Positions 9,377 through 21,060 of a DNA stretch of 64,000 nucleotides are shown here, piece after piece. The DNA is from Salminus brasiliensis (Eukaryota > Chordata > Actinopteri > Characiformes > Bryconidae). The notes under the pieces are model-generated. The model saw nothing but the letters and a program-made list of their open reading frames with translations, was not told where the DNA came from and searched no databases. Position numbers and translations under genes: made by a program. Location: NCBI RefSeq assembly GCF_030463535.1, contig NC_132881.1, positions 4,005,526 through 4,069,525 of the forward strand, written 5' to 3'. Numbering within the stretch: the first letter of the stretch is position 1; every line of letters starts with the position of its first letter.

Positions 9377-12300
9377 CTGCAGAGAGTAGAACATTATTTT
9401 ATGAAAGGCTACAGATCATTCAATTTTCAGTTAAATTTTCTCATCACTGGTAAATAATTACTGTTTATTAGGGCTGAACTGTGCATTCTTGGTTAGTCAT
9501 TCTGATAGTACAGTACTGGCTTTGCAACATCCATACTACAGAAGGTTGCAATATGTAAAATCTCTTCATCAGCTCTTTTTTAAAATACTACAAAGCTTAT
9601 CACAGTATTGTAAAACCAATGAGCCAAAACATTATAACCACCTGCCTCACATTGGTTCTCTTGGTTCACCACATGCTGCTTACCCTGCAAGACCTTCTGA
9701 AGCGGATCCTTTAAGTCCTGTAAGTTGTGAGGTGGAACCACCATGGACGGCCTGTCCCAATAATTACCTTATCCGGTTATCGTACAATATGTGGACCTGG
9801 CCTCAATAAATTTTGCTGACCCTGATACTGCGAGCGAGGAGACCCCATTAAGCCCATTAAGTGAATGGGTCTATTTGTTGGCTTCGTTTAAAAAAAATAT
9901 ATATATTTATGTCATGGTTAGCTAACTGTACTAGGGGCCACAGAACAGATGGGAGGGCTTAATGATGTAGAGATCCACTGATTGGCTCTATATTTGCGTC
10001 ACCTTTGTGCCAAAATCCACAAAATCCAGGGTCTTTATACTTGCGGTACAGAAAATGACGGAGATGGTCTCGAATAAGTACAAGAGCAGTTGTTTCATCT
10101 TAGCCTCTTTAAGCGCACTTTAGCATTATAAATTTGGCACTGCAGCTATAAAATGACCTTGCACTAGGTCCTGGTTCAACCTAGTGGGATCTACGCACGA
10201 TTACATGATGCTAACAGATGAATTACAGCTTCAGTGAGTTAGCTATCATTAGTCACTGTGCACTTCCTGGCCCAGGTTTAGCAACACAGCAAATGGAAAA
10301 ACAACCCGCTCCCAAGGCCTTAGCAACCATTTGGCCATGTGGCAACTCTAGGCCCTTTTGATTTTTGATAGTGGACACTATGACCAGTCTCCATAGCCCA
10401 CTCCTCGTGCAGCTTTCATTACAGGTTTCTGAGACTCTCAGCTCTGCCCATAGAGTATAGCCTCCGTTGCCCTCACACAACACTAGTTAATGCTCAAAAG
10501 TAATGTGTAGATGCTCTGACCCAGTAGTCTTTGACAATCGAGGATACATCCCAGACCTTGAGGTGCTTTTTATGGGATAACTTACATTTCAAAATCCATC
10601 TATGAGTGGTCATAATGTTTTGGCTCACCTGTGCATAGCATCCTAGACTCAAATTAGTATGTTGTACATATATCACACAGCTCTACCTACATACACAACT
10701 AAACACTCTCCACTGCACCACACTTTTAGCATCCTATCTGTGCTTAAAACCTCCTTTTTAATTGGTTGTGTAAGCTAATTACCGAGCGCAGGAACTGAAT
10801 TTCTGCGCAGAGGGCCTTGTGGAGCAACTCCAGCTCTCCTTCCTTATATGCCTCGAGCTCCTTTTTCAGCCTGCAGAGACAGCATTCACACACATACACA
10901 CACAGTCACATGTGGACTACTTCTCACCCTTATCTAGAAGTGCTTACACCTTACAGTTTTTACTAGGGCTGCCCCCTCAAAGTCGACAGGTCAAATCATA
11001 ATTTTTTACAAAAACAGACAAAAGCTTACAAAAATGCACGAGGATTACAGTTTAACTGAGAACTCTAAATAATGGGAATCATAAATATATGCTAGTGGGG
11101 CTATAATCTGCTGCGCTTGCTAATAAAAAATCTACAGGACAGCACATGCTGGTGGTTCACTGTTGAGGCAAGCTGAAGCTGAGAAGCTGAGGTGGAGGGG
11201 GTGGTAAGTTAGGCTGGCAATAGCAATGTTTCAGAAAAGGTCTAAAGTAAGGAGACATTTCCTAATGAACTTAAATGCGAGCTCAGTCTGCAGTAATTCA
11301 CTCATCGTTTCACAACATCCAACACGGCAAACCACTGAAACGGGTGCGGTGCCATAGGCAGCCATTGTCCAATGATCTGGGCAGATCGAATGCAGGCAGT
11401 AATTATTTAAATACATTATTTACAGGCTGATTCTATATATATTTGCTGGGCTCCCCAGAACACGGGAAAGTAGGTCCACACGTCTGCCTTCTAAATCACA
11501 AGTGCTTAGATTAATTATTTATTTATTTACTTCTTAGATGTATTCATATTTAATGAAAAATACAGTCACCTAGAAATTATTAGTTCCAGTCAGGCCTATC
11601 AGAGTTTTTTATGTTTGAAGAGAAATTAGGACTGATATGGTGACCTTTTAAAGAAGTAATTTTAACAAAAAATCACTGAAATAAATAAAAATAATAATAA
11701 GTGACATAAATAAAGAAAACAGGCTATACAAGCTTATATTATTGTAGGAGAAGGCTAACTGCTATTTCTATGTAATCAGCTAACAGGCGATCGCACTGGT
11801 TAGTGATTAACTGTAAGGGAAGCCTATCCTACAAACCCAGGAAGAGTGAGACCTACTGTGCTCTCTGGGACTCCTGGCCATGATCTTTGGCCGAGTTTAG
11901 CATGTACAGAATGATGATGCATTAACCTGGCCATAGATATGGCCCAAAAAACCTACCAAAGACTCCCGGTTCCCGGTTTCTCGTGCTACTCTCTTGACAT
12001 CACTTGACAATAACAAAAGGCTGCTAGGTGCACAGGGTTATTTACCTTCATTTTAGACTAATAACTCTGTCTCGTCTGCGATACTTTTAATTAAAGCACT
12101 TCCGTGGGCATTTTCTTCCATTTCAAAGACGCCTCTCCTTTCAGCTTTTGTGCTTTCAATTTCAAACAATCGATAGACAGAGAGCAGAAAAAGAGCAGAG
12201 CCTTGCGTGGAGGGCAGACATTTAAGAGTGATTAACGGTTACTCAGAGTATCCTGGGTTCGGCCTCTTCCTCCCTGAAGCCTCATCTTCAGAATAGCCAT

Positions 12301-15300
12301 GGGCTTTAATCCGGCCTGCTGTTAATGAGAGAGATTTGTGAGAGCGGCTGCTCTCGCTCTACACGCCGCCCACGTGTGATTTACATGCCTGTGGAGGAAG
12401 CTTCCTGTCCAAGACAGGCTAATTATCGATCCCCTGTCTTTCGGCTGGGTCTTTACATGCTGGCCGGAAGGCTGTTTTACTAGTGTGCCTCACTCTGGAC
12501 CGGACGGTGTGGGTGCCATATCAAAGGCTTAATTAAAAGGGATGGGCTCCTTGTTGTGTTATTTACACGCTTAGTGAAAGGAGGAGGAGAGGATGGACAG
12601 ATGAATGAAGGGCTGCTTGCGGCTCAGTGGAAAACAGGCTGGCGTACGTCAATGGTATGTCCAGTTGGATGGATATTTGATAGCGATGGTCCTATTTGTT
12701 AAAGTGTTTTAGTCAGGCTGGCCCTGCTACATGAATGTTCCAGCGGATGCAGGTTGGCTATAAAAGCCACTACATCACTGCAGTGAATGCTGGAGTGCAA
12801 TAAAACACTTAATGTGTAGGGAAGGTTTACTCCAAAACCAGCACTGGGTTTTTTAACTGGGTTCAAAAGTTTGTGGACATCCTTTATGTAATTAAATTTA
12901 GCTGCATCTGAAGATGCACCCATTGCTGGCTCAGGTGTTTGAATGCATTTATCTCGATAAATTTATCACCAATTAAATAGGACTGCCAATTTAGCTGCAC
13001 ATGAGCCTGAGGATGTCAACATTTCTAATCCCAAACATCAGTTATATAAGTATAAATCCCCCAGCGTTGGGCTGTACAGTAGTGGAACTGCAATCTCTGG
13101 GTTGATGGATCTCCCTTAAATACCTTTTGGATGAGCTGAGGTGTGTCAGAACTGATAGGTCCAATATGTGTACCTGAAAATCTAGTGGAAAGCCTTCCAC
13201 CAAGAGTTGAGACTGGACGGGGTCTAACAATTAGTCCCCTGGAAACATTGTTTAAGCGGGAGTCCACTGACTTTTGGCCGTATAGTGTATAAAAAGTAAC
13301 TGCTTACCTGAGGCAAGTGCTGTCAGTCAGTGGTTTCTGACTGGCTGAGAGGTTCTCGGCCTTTAGAGACTCGGTGAGAGCTGTTGCCTCCTGCAGCTCT
13401 CTGTCCAGCTCTACAGAAATATTCATATAATATCTATGGAACAGCATCTATGACACCATATTGACCAGCTTGGGCCAAGGACTCTGCATGTTTAGTGGCT
13501 AAAGTGTAAAATATTGTGACCAAAGCTCTGAGCAACAGGGCATGTCTACCCCTGATTATGAGGATTGCACAATACAAGTACTGAATTGCAATGAATTATA
13601 GCCTCAAACTCTACTGGGTTGTTGTAATGTTCCCAGGGTGGTATCTTGTGGCTAGTGTGTTAACTGGTGACTGGAGCATTAGTTTGGGTCATTCTAAAAC
13701 TCCTAAAGCTCCATTCTAAAGTAAAAGAAATTTTAAATGCTCAGTCTAACATTTTTGGAAGAAAATTAATAGTTTAATTGACTAAACTACAAATAAATTA
13801 TAATCCATAGATTAATCGATAGAAAAATAGGTTAGTGGCAGCCACTAGTTTAATGTATTAGATAATGATCAGTATACTTTTCTGAGATTCCTCATCTTCA
13901 ACTTCTTTATCACTAAGTATTTTTATAAGGAGCCCTATTTAGCACTCATTTAGCTTGATTTAGGGCACGTCAGTGTGTCTTCGCTATCGTAACAATGGGA
14001 AAAGTACGCCTTGCACGGCTCGAAACGAGCAAAAGGCATGTACTAAAGTCTCCTAATTAATCATGGCTGTGTTTTGTGCCATAAACCAATCAGCGTGTCG
14101 CTCGCCATTCCCTTTAAGAGCTGGGAGAGGTCTGACTTTGACAGACTACTGAAACAATAACTGTTAACAATAACTGTATTGATTATGATACTGAATACTG
14201 GTTCAATACATGTAATACATGATTTGCTTCTTCCTTTACCTGTAAGCTGTGACGTCAGCTCCTGAAGCTCCATCTCCAACGTTCCTTTCTTGGACCACAT
14301 AGAGACCAGAAATGGGCTCTCCTGCCTCATTCTCGCCATCTCTAAAAGACAACAGAGAACCATGATGATAAGACCTAAGCACTGTTTAGGGCTAAACAGC
14401 AGGAAGAACATCAGATTACCTTGGTTGAGTGTGTCATTCTCCAGCTGGAGGCTCTGTATTTCAGCCCTGGTCTGGCTCTGGAAAGCTGCACCAACAACAT
14501 CCCTTTTGGTCAGCAGGTTGAAGTCATTGTTGAAGGTCATGATCTCCTTCATGAACTTCTCTTTCTCCTCTTTAGACTCTCTCCTCAGTCGGCCCTGCAG
14601 GTTTCAAATTAGCGCAAAATTTCAACTTGCGAGTTTAGTGGCTGTAAGTAGGTTCTTCTTACAATTTTCTTACAACCTTAAAATCTTAAGCTTTAAATAA
14701 CCATACGTGGAACTTTTTTTAGAGCAGTGGGACCCCTAAACAGTCCAGATCTTTGCTCCACCAGCCTATCCACAGCACACAGGGACACGAGTTGACTACT
14801 GCAGCTCTCTTCTGGCTGGTCTCCCTTTGCGCACCATCAGACCCCTGCAACTTATCCAGAATGCAGCGGCACAGGTCGTCTTCAATGTTCCTAAATTCAG
14901 CCATGTCACTCCACTGCTGCGTTCTCTCCACTGGCTTCCTGTAGCTGCTGCCCGCATCAGATTCAGAACCCTGACGCTGGCCTACAAAGCCAAGAACGGA
15001 CCAGCCAGCACCTCTGTACTTGATGGCAATGGTCAAAAGCCGATCCACACCAAGAGTCCTTCGAGCTTCAAGTACGGCTCGGCTCGGTCCCTCAAAATCC
15101 ACAGAAGACGAGCGTCCAGACTTTTTTCTGTCCTGCACCGAAGTGGTGGACAAACTTCCCCTGGGTGTCCGAACAGCAGAGTCCAACGCTCGCTGTCTTC
15201 AAACCCAGACCGAAGACCCTTCTCTTCCGAGAGTGGTCACCCTATTGACTTGTGTCTAGTAGTGTCTTAACTTAGAGGATCTTTGAATTTTAGACTATTC

Positions 15301-18300
15301 AAACTAGCTAAGGTTTAGTAAATAGCAAAGCACTTTTGTAAGTCGCTCTGGATAAGAGCGTCTGCTAAATGCCTTAAATGTAAATGTAAATGACATGCAT
15401 AGCACATGCATGGACCGCCTCAGGGTACTTTTAGACTGGTTTGAGGACCACTGCTGTAGGTAACCATGGTTACGTGGTTTGGTAGCTTTATGTTTAAGAG
15501 TGTGCTCCATTCACCAATATTCAAAACTGAGATATGTACGTTTGTGTAACCTTATGAAATCCAGACGACCTCAAAATGCAGCTGCTATGAGTTCTCAGCA
15601 CAGCTTTGTGCTGATGTCATGCCTCTCTAAATCCCACAGTAGCAATAATCAAACCCACAGATGTCTCCCACACGTACATATTATTTTAAAAAGGAGACGG
15701 GGGTGGAGAACAGCTGACACTGGATGTTAGCTTAGTCCTTAAGGATTGAGGGAGTGGTAACAAGAATAACAAACACCAGCCTCTCCTTAAATATACAGTA
15801 TATTCCAGTTACAGACTTTGGGCACTCCTTCAGAAACACTAAGAAATATTCAAATGCTCGTTCTTAAATCCACTCACAGAAACAATCATATTTACGCTTC
15901 ATAGTTCACCATACTTCTAAGTATATATGATCATGCAGTTCAAAATAAATCCAGTAGGTGGCAGCAGCAGCAGTGTATCCCGGTGATAGCGCAAATGAAC
16001 TGAAATCAGCCTACAACATATAAAGCGTCTTCTGTATAATGTAGGGCTGCCAAACACTGTGAAGCTGATTCATATCGATCAGTAAAGAGGAGGAGCTTTT
16101 GTTGAGGTTGGCTGACAGACAGAGAAGGCGTTGGCAGGCACGGCCACGAAAGACAGCAGTGTAAATTTAGCCATCGGACGAGATGTTTCGTCCACAATTA
16201 CGTCACTTTGGCCTTGCGTCCACAAGTATTAACCAGCCTACATTAACCATTAATAAGGAAACATTTGTAAATCCATTATTCCTGTAGCCGCTCTAGTTAT
16301 TAAAGCAACATATGGCTAGAATCTGGGCTTACCAGCTCCAGCTTGAGATCATTCTGCTGCTTTTGCAGCTCCTCTTTTTTCTTCTCTATTTGCTGTTGTT
16401 GCTTCTTTACCAGATGCAGCTGCAGCATAGCTTCTGCTTGGAGCCGAGCCTGTGGTCAGAACTGAGCGTTACTATTATAACTCCAAGAAGTCTTCAAAAG
16501 ATGTCCATGAGTGGACAGATACACACAGACACACATTAGGCACTTATACTTAATATTTCTTCAATCAAAGGTAAATCAAAGGAAATCAAAGGTATTAACA
16601 GGGAATTTGTCCCTGCCCCCCTTTGCTGCAGTAACAGCTTTCAACCCTCTGAGTGAGGCTTGACATTAGATGTTGGTACATGTACATGTACTGTGAGGAT
16701 TTGATTGCATTCAGCCATGTGAGCACTAGAGAGGACCATTATACTGACAATGTCAGTAATGGGCGCACCTTAAAGTAGATGAATTTACTCATTATGAGGA
16801 TTGTCTGGATATCTTTGGACACGTTATGCTGTTCATTTAGTAATTTAAGTATTTAGACTACATGGTAATTCATTTGACAGTTCAGGAAATGGTCAAGCAG
16901 ACGGCCTGGCGTCTTTCCTGTTGAGCCAATAGCTTGAGTACTCAGTGGCTGGGATATCTCAGTGATGTGTGTAACGCTCATTCACATCATTTTGTGGTAG
17001 GTCATTCAGTAATTGCAATAATGATGACCAAATGAATTCAAGCCTCTCTGTCTCAGAGCGTCGGGCAATCTGTCTCTTTATCAGCGTCACTCAAGTGTGA
17101 AAGACATCAAGCTTCCTTCAGGTAATTGCTTTCTCTCTGGCTACACAGACAGAAGCAGGATGGACATAATATGAGCATTGCATAAATATTAAATACCCCA
17201 AGCAGTGTTTGAAGCAGTGAGTATCTAATATATTATGAATATAAAAGTGGATATATTTCAGGTTCTACAGTCAGTGGCTCCTTTATTGGGTAAAGTTACA
17301 TTAAAAAAGGAGGCGGTTAGCTACAGCCTAAATTGACTAGTGACTGTGCAATAATGGACTTTGTCATTTTGACCGAAAGTCTACTGGATTGTGTTTTCTC
17401 TGTAGGATTTGAATCGGGCGGGAGTATGAATGACAAAAGTGGTCAAATTATCCTTCAACTAAAAGCAAAATCTCTTTTCTTGAGCCAGAGCAATCACTAA
17501 TGAGTTTCTATAACGGGTCATTTATCGAGCTATAACATTTTCAATACCATGTATTACCTTTTTCCTCCATCTTCTATTCATCCTTGAATCACCTTAACCA
17601 AACAACTGGCCATGACATGTTACTGCTGTGACATTTATTTGCAAAAGTAAAACATAATATTTAGATCGATCTTGTTGATTTCCCATCTAGTTATGTTTGC
17701 ATTCTTTGGGTTTTATTAAGTTGTTGTAAATGTTTTACATTTAAGTGAAATTAGATTGGCCACATTTGGCAACTGAGTTCCAATTGGGTCGGTCACACCT
17801 TCTTGGGGACCGTGAAAGCTAGTGCAGCCAGTTGCGTGGGCCGGATGTTGCAAATAGTTGAAAATCACTGATCATTATCTTGATAATGCTGTAATACATT
17901 ACATATCTCTTTAATTACATTAAACATTACATTTCTCCGTAATTCCATGTTACATTTCTCTGTATATATAGTTCTGTTAAATTTCTCTGTATCTCCACGT
18001 TACATTTCTCTGTAATTCCATGTTATATTTATCTGTATGTATAGTTACATTTCTCTGTAATTGCATGTTACATTTATCTGCAGGTATATGTTACTATTCT
18101 CTGTAAAACTGTTACATTTCTCTGTAATTGTGTGTTACATTACATGTAATTATGTAACATTTCTCTGTAGAGCTGTAACATGTATCTGTGATTACATGTT
18201 ACATTCCTCTGTAAAGCTGTTACATGTACATGTACATTACATGTAACCTTTTTCTGTAAAGCTGTTACTTTTTACTTTTTTGTGTAACATTACAACCGTA

Positions 18301-20821
18301 TGCAAGGCTGTTATACCTAATGCTCCTCTGTAAAGTTTAATTTTCTGTAATGCAAACCCAGGAGTTTCTAGTCTCAATTTTAGCAAACAAATATGTGTGT
18401 ACTGGCATCTATAAATTGGTACAACAGAAATACGGGATGTTGTTGTCCAGAATCCACATATTACTGCATCCCCACTGCTTTACACTGACTTCTTCCAGGC
18501 TTTGTTACATTTCTTTGATTTTATGTCAGCATGATTATTAGTAATGAAAACTCTTAATATTCTTAAATTATATACATCCATCTTCACCTACTGTCCTGCA
18601 CACACACTCCACCACTTAGAGAGCGCAGTTGCGCAAGATGAACACAGTAATTAATTACAGATCAAGGGAAATCCAAAGTTGAGTTATGCTTCATGCTTTA
18701 CACAGCCTATGCATGATGAGTGAACATAAAAATAGTGACCACTGATTGAGTGTATATTCATAAAAAATCACAGAGAACATGATGTACAGTGTTTTTTTTC
18801 TGAAAGGCTAACTGAACTAATTTAATCCAGGGCAAATTAGCAATTGATTTTTCAGCACCGCCTACAATCGATCCACTGCATCTATAATAAAGCCTTACCA
18901 AAGTGTTTTTATCACAAAACCAATCATAGCATAGGCTTTTGTTGGACAACGGAGTGTCTTTCAACACCAACTTTATGACACATGAATAAATTCAATTACT
19001 ATATTAAAGGAAAACACTAGTTAACGGCTTTGTCGGTGGATCTTACCTTCTCGTTCAGCTCAATATGTGCTTTTTCCAGCTTGTCAGAGAAATACTTTAT
19101 TTTCTCCTGCGTCTTGACGATGGCAGCTTTCACTAAATGAGATAAAAAGGTGGTTAAATATCGTACATGTTCATTATGGGATATCAAAAGCAATTAGGCT
19201 ACTTAGATGGACATCAAAATCTGAATCCAAATGGTATTTAGACCTAAAATCCAGTCCCGGTGATTTCCCTCCTCGAACACTTAGGGCCCTACTTTATTGA
19301 TCTTTAGGCAAGCTGTTAACCGTGCTCCCAGCAGCGTTTCTTTAATAATGTTATTTTATTTAGTTTCTGTTTATTGTTGATGTAAAAGTTGATGCACACG
19401 AGATGGGTTTATGCACTACTGCGTGTCCATGTGTGCCTAATAAGCGGGGTGTATGCACATTGGGCACGTGCCTATGTTGACAATTCGCTGCCAAGATAGC
19501 AACGAACATCTGACTGTTGGCGTCTTCCTAGGTCGTTTTCTGTCAGTAAAGCTCCTGTGTTTTTTTCCATCGCCAAGATACACAGCAACACGCCAGAAAC
19601 TGACCTAAACACGCCTCATTTTGAGACCACCACGCCCATCGGCCTAGCCGTAAGATAGCAATTAGCTTCGCGAAGATAGAGTAAGATAGGGCCCTCAACC
19701 TGGCAGTTAACAGGTGAGTGGAATCAGGTGTATTTTAAGGTGGAGTCAAATTGCCAAGTAAGCACTACCAAGTACACCAGTCCGAACTTGGCCTACTGCG
19801 TATTGAGATTCCCCTGGTTCTTTAGGACAGCAGGTAGAAATCATGGTATATAAGATCATATAGATTTATAGACTTGCCCTTACAATGGTAATTTTAGAGA
19901 ATTACAGCCTCAGGGTATTATTTGGTATTTTATTACTGGTAGTTGGAATTCCAGCACATAGCTAGGTATATTTATTATGGATTATCAATCCCGCTGTGTG
20001 GAGGAGAATGGTAGAACTGTAGTAGAACAGTCTTATTATGAGGTTCGGTGACTTTTTATAAATCATTTATCAATATTTCAGAGCAGAGGAGGAGGATGGG
20101 TCCCCTTTGTGAGACCCTCCCAGCTCTGAGGGGAGTTCCCCTTGCCACTGTCACCTTTAGCTGTTCACTGGGGGTCTTAGATTTTCATGTCTTCTTATGT
20201 TGTTAGTCTTTTTACTGATTACTGATTCTGTAAAGCTGCTTTGTGATATAATTGGTCAATATTTGTGTATAGTAAGTCATTATTTTAGTATACTAAGTAA
20301 ACATTTTGACATACTACTTCCCAGGTGATCCGATCCGAATCTAAGAATCGTAGGGCAAAGAATCGATTCTTAGATGCAACACATTCAGCAGCAAGTAACA
20401 AGTGTCCTAACATGGACTACAATCAACTAGCACTTTACTGTTGTGAAGAAAAATGTTAATAATATTGTTCTTAACAACATATATAGCAATCATTGTATTT
20501 TGACTCCTTGACTCGACACTGAATCGACTCAGATGATGATCCGAGATTCCCACTCAATAAAGCCAGCTTGAAAAAAAGTTCGTCAGCGGATTTTTACGTT
20601 AAATACCAGCTACTTTTCTTCAGTTTCGTCATGAACGCCACCACATACTATATATAAGCTAGCTAGTGCTAACTAACGGTTCATTTGTTGAAGCTAAGTC
20701 AGCCGTTAATTTAACGTTATTTAGCTAGCACTAGCTAGCTACCTTCATGCAGCTGACGAGTGTTTTCTGACACTTGCTGCTCAGTCAGTAAAATCTCCTG
20801 AAACAGAGAGTCCAGGCTCAT
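9344..20821 (-). CDS. ccdc172: Coiled-coil domain-containing protein 172 (CCDC172), 8 coding exons
   Basis: Joining complement(20743..20821, 19047..19132, 16333..16449, 14420..14594, 14240..14341, 13308..13410, 10783..10870, 9344..9376) gives 783 bp, or 260 residues plus stop. All junctions are GT-AG and phase consistent. The start MSLDSLFQEILLTEQQ, the centre (EKEKFMKEIMTFNNDFNLLTK) and the C-terminus (CLRLKKELEAYKEGELELL) agree in order and length with vertebrate CCDC172, which is about 258 aa in human. The protein is almost wholly charged heptad-like helix rich in Glu, Lys and Gln, with no membrane segment. Its function is poorly known; in mammals it has been linked to testis and sperm structures. 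It lies head to head with gfra1, as in human 10q25.3, which supports the assignment. Confidence 0.93.
9377..9618. other. ccdc172 intron 7, distal part
   Basis: Intron sequence between terminal exon 8 and the Tc1-like composite at 9619. Open frames on the + strand here overlap the transposon and are not genes. Confidence 0.5.
9619..10629. mobile_element. Non-autonomous Tc1-like element of about 1 kb with inverted termini
   Basis: Begins 'atgagccaaaacattataac' and ends with its inverse, 'ggtcataatgttttggctca' (about 10608-10627). The first 150 bp contain 'cctttaagtcctgtaagttg' and 'gaggtggaaccaccatgg', the reverse complement of a distal Tc1-family segment. The middle is unrelated to the transposase and unrecognised, so it is either a deletion derivative with captured sequence or a nested insertion. 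It lies inside ccdc172 intron 7. Confidence 0.6.
10783..10870 (-). CDS. ccdc172: ccdc172 coding exon 7
   Basis: Acceptor ...gtctctgcag, donor TCG|GTAATT, 88 bp, residues 221-250. Encodes RLKKELEAYKEGELELLHKA and AEIQFL, the C-terminal helix that identifies CCDC172 (human version LRLKKELELYKED). Confidence 0.92.
10871..12852. other. ccdc172 intron 6, proximal part, with a non-repetitive GC-rich block
   Basis: No exon seen. The segment at about 11980-12560 is unlike its surroundings: non-repetitive, with runs such as ttaatgagagagatttgtg, cacgtgtgatttacatgcct and aaaggcttaattaaaagg, a composition typical of vertebrate conserved non-coding elements. It is flagged as a candidate only. Confidence 0.4.
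12855..13292. mobile_element. MITE (family with 'tttgtggacatcc' termini)
   Basis: The left end 'gttcaaaagtttgtggacat' and right end 'gacttttggccgtatagtgt' are inverted relatives. The interior 'gagctgaggtgtgtcagaac ... aatctagtggaaagccttcc' matches the element at about 56600-57085. It encodes no protein. It sits just downstream of exon 6 in the transcript direction. Confidence 0.7.
13308..13410 (-). CDS. ccdc172: ccdc172 coding exon 6
   Basis: Acceptor ...atttctgtag, donor CTCAG|GTAAGC, 103 bp, residues 187-220 with two bases left over. Reads ELDRELQEATALTESLKAEN, then KPLTDSTCL, similar to the human KPQNDTECLR region. Confidence 0.9.
14240..14341 (-). CDS. ccdc172: ccdc172 coding exon 5
   Basis: Acceptor ...gtcttttag, donor ACAG|GTAAAG, 102 bp, phase 1 to phase 1. 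Encodes EMARMRQESPFLVSMWSKKG followed by a short helix ending in TSQLT. Only about 78 bp of intron separates it from exon 4. Confidence 0.9.
14420..14594 (-). CDS. ccdc172: ccdc172 coding exon 4
   Basis: Acceptor ...aacctgcag, donor CAAG|GTAATC, 175 bp, residues 95-152 plus one base. Contains the best conserved stretch of the family, KFMKEIMTFNNDFNLLTKR. Confidence 0.93.
14705..15392 (+). mobile_element. 3' fragment of a CR1/L2-clade LINE (reverse transcriptase C-terminus and tail)
   Basis: In two overlapping frames it encodes the hallmark distal reverse transcriptase segment: RTIRPLQLIQNAAAQVVFNV, HVTPLLRSLHWLPVAA and RIRFRTLTLAYKAKNG. Downstream is the conserved 3' tail 'cgctctggataagagcgtct', then 'gctaaatgcc' and a short taaatg repeat. 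Several frame changes and the missing 5' part show that it is a dead, 5'-truncated copy. It lies antisense to ccdc172, inside intron 3. Confidence 0.85.
15393..16332. other. ccdc172 intron 3, remainder
   Basis: Unremarkable intron sequence between the LINE fragment and exon 3. A short GCA repeat lies near 15962-15973. No further exons supported. Confidence 0.5.
16333..16449 (-). CDS. ccdc172: ccdc172 coding exon 3
   Basis: Acceptor ...gaccacag, donor CTG|GTAAGC, 117 bp, residues 56-94. Contains a glutamine- and lysine-rich helix (VKKQQQQIEKKKEELQKQQ). Phase 0 at both ends, so skipping it would keep the frame. Confidence 0.9.
16598..16740. mobile_element. Fragment of the tttgtggac-type MITE family
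   Basis: Segments such as 'ttgctgcagtaacagctttc' and 'ttgattgcattcagccatgtgagcactagagagg' match the interior of the same element family as 12855-13292 and 33838-34150. Terminal repeats are not both present. Confidence 0.5.
16741..17885. other. ccdc172 intron 2, AT-rich part
   Basis: No coding exon, RNA gene or clear element recognised. Confidence 0.4.
17886..18345. repeat. Minisatellite built on 'gttacatttctctgtaatt'
   Basis: About 18 degenerate copies of a 20-28 bp unit containing 'ttacatttctctgta' run through this stretch of ccdc172 intron 2. Unit length varies because short 'tacatgta' insertions occur. Confidence 0.85.
18346..19046. other. ccdc172 intron 2, exon-2-proximal part
   Basis: Nothing recognised beyond intron sequence. 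The minus-strand open frame at 18758-18970 has no splice-supported link to ccdc172. Confidence 0.4.
19047..19132 (-). CDS. ccdc172: ccdc172 coding exon 2
   Basis: Acceptor ...catttag, donor AAG|GTAAGA, 86 bp, residues 27-55. It reads VKAAIVKTQEKIKYFSDKLE and onward to ELNEK, a charged amphipathic helix, and leaves phase 0. Confidence 0.92.
19283..19695. mobile_element. 413-bp MITE with AGGGCCCTA termini
   Basis: Left end 'agggccctactttattga' and right end 'gagtaagatagggccct' are inverted copies. The interior lacks coding capacity and includes 'gccaagatagcaacgaacat' and its partial inverse, suggesting extra sub-terminal symmetry. No convincing target duplication is seen. Located in ccdc172 intron 1. 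Confidence 0.75.
19696..20742. other. ccdc172 intron 1
   Basis: Contains an unassigned dispersed repeat near 20080-20265 (tctgtaaagctgctttgtga type, often found at fish LINE ends) and a possible element at about 20320-20560 with 'aatcgattctt' symmetry. No exon. Confidence 0.4.
20743..20821 (-). CDS. ccdc172: ccdc172 coding exon 1
   Basis: The start codon is at 20821-20819 on the minus strand. It encodes residues 1-26 (MSLDSLFQEILLTEQQVSEN...) and ends in phase 1 at GAAG|GTAGCT. The N-terminal MSL-SLF motif matches the family start, which fixes this ATG. The triplicated upstream unit begins roughly 100 bp upstream. Confidence 0.93.
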
Positions 20822-21060
20822 ATTTCCACTAAAATATTTGAGTCAGGATAATTTCTGAAATAACTAAATATTAATTTAGCGTTTATTTGTTTATTTTGAA
20901 CAGCTGGCTCGTTTGAACTGAGATTTTTTTCCACACCCGTATTCTGACAAGCCACGCCCATCCGCGCTAGAATTGCCTCGCAATGAAATCCCGCCTCCTC
21001 TTCTGATTGGCCGGTAGGATCGAGTCATCTAAGCTACGATTGGCTAATAGTTGATGCTTA
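20822..21060 (-). promoter_or_regulatory. ccdc172: ccdc172 5' flank with two CCAAT boxes
   Basis: On the minus strand, ggCCAATcag (21010-21006) and agCCAATcgt (21043-21039) lie about 190-220 bp upstream of the ATG, 33 bp apart, next to GC-rich 'gccacgcccatccgcgctag' (20950-20969). This is a plausible TATA-less promoter. It is also the first unit of the tandem array described at 20925-22180. Confidence 0.5.

Noticed and set aside
14061..14552. A single 163-aa minus-strand gene
   Set aside because: It is ccdc172 exon 4 read through the short intron into exon 5 and beyond; splice sites at 14420 and 14341 give the correct protein.
14719..15186. Minus-strand 155-aa open frame
   Set aside because: It is the antisense of the LINE reverse transcriptase fragment.
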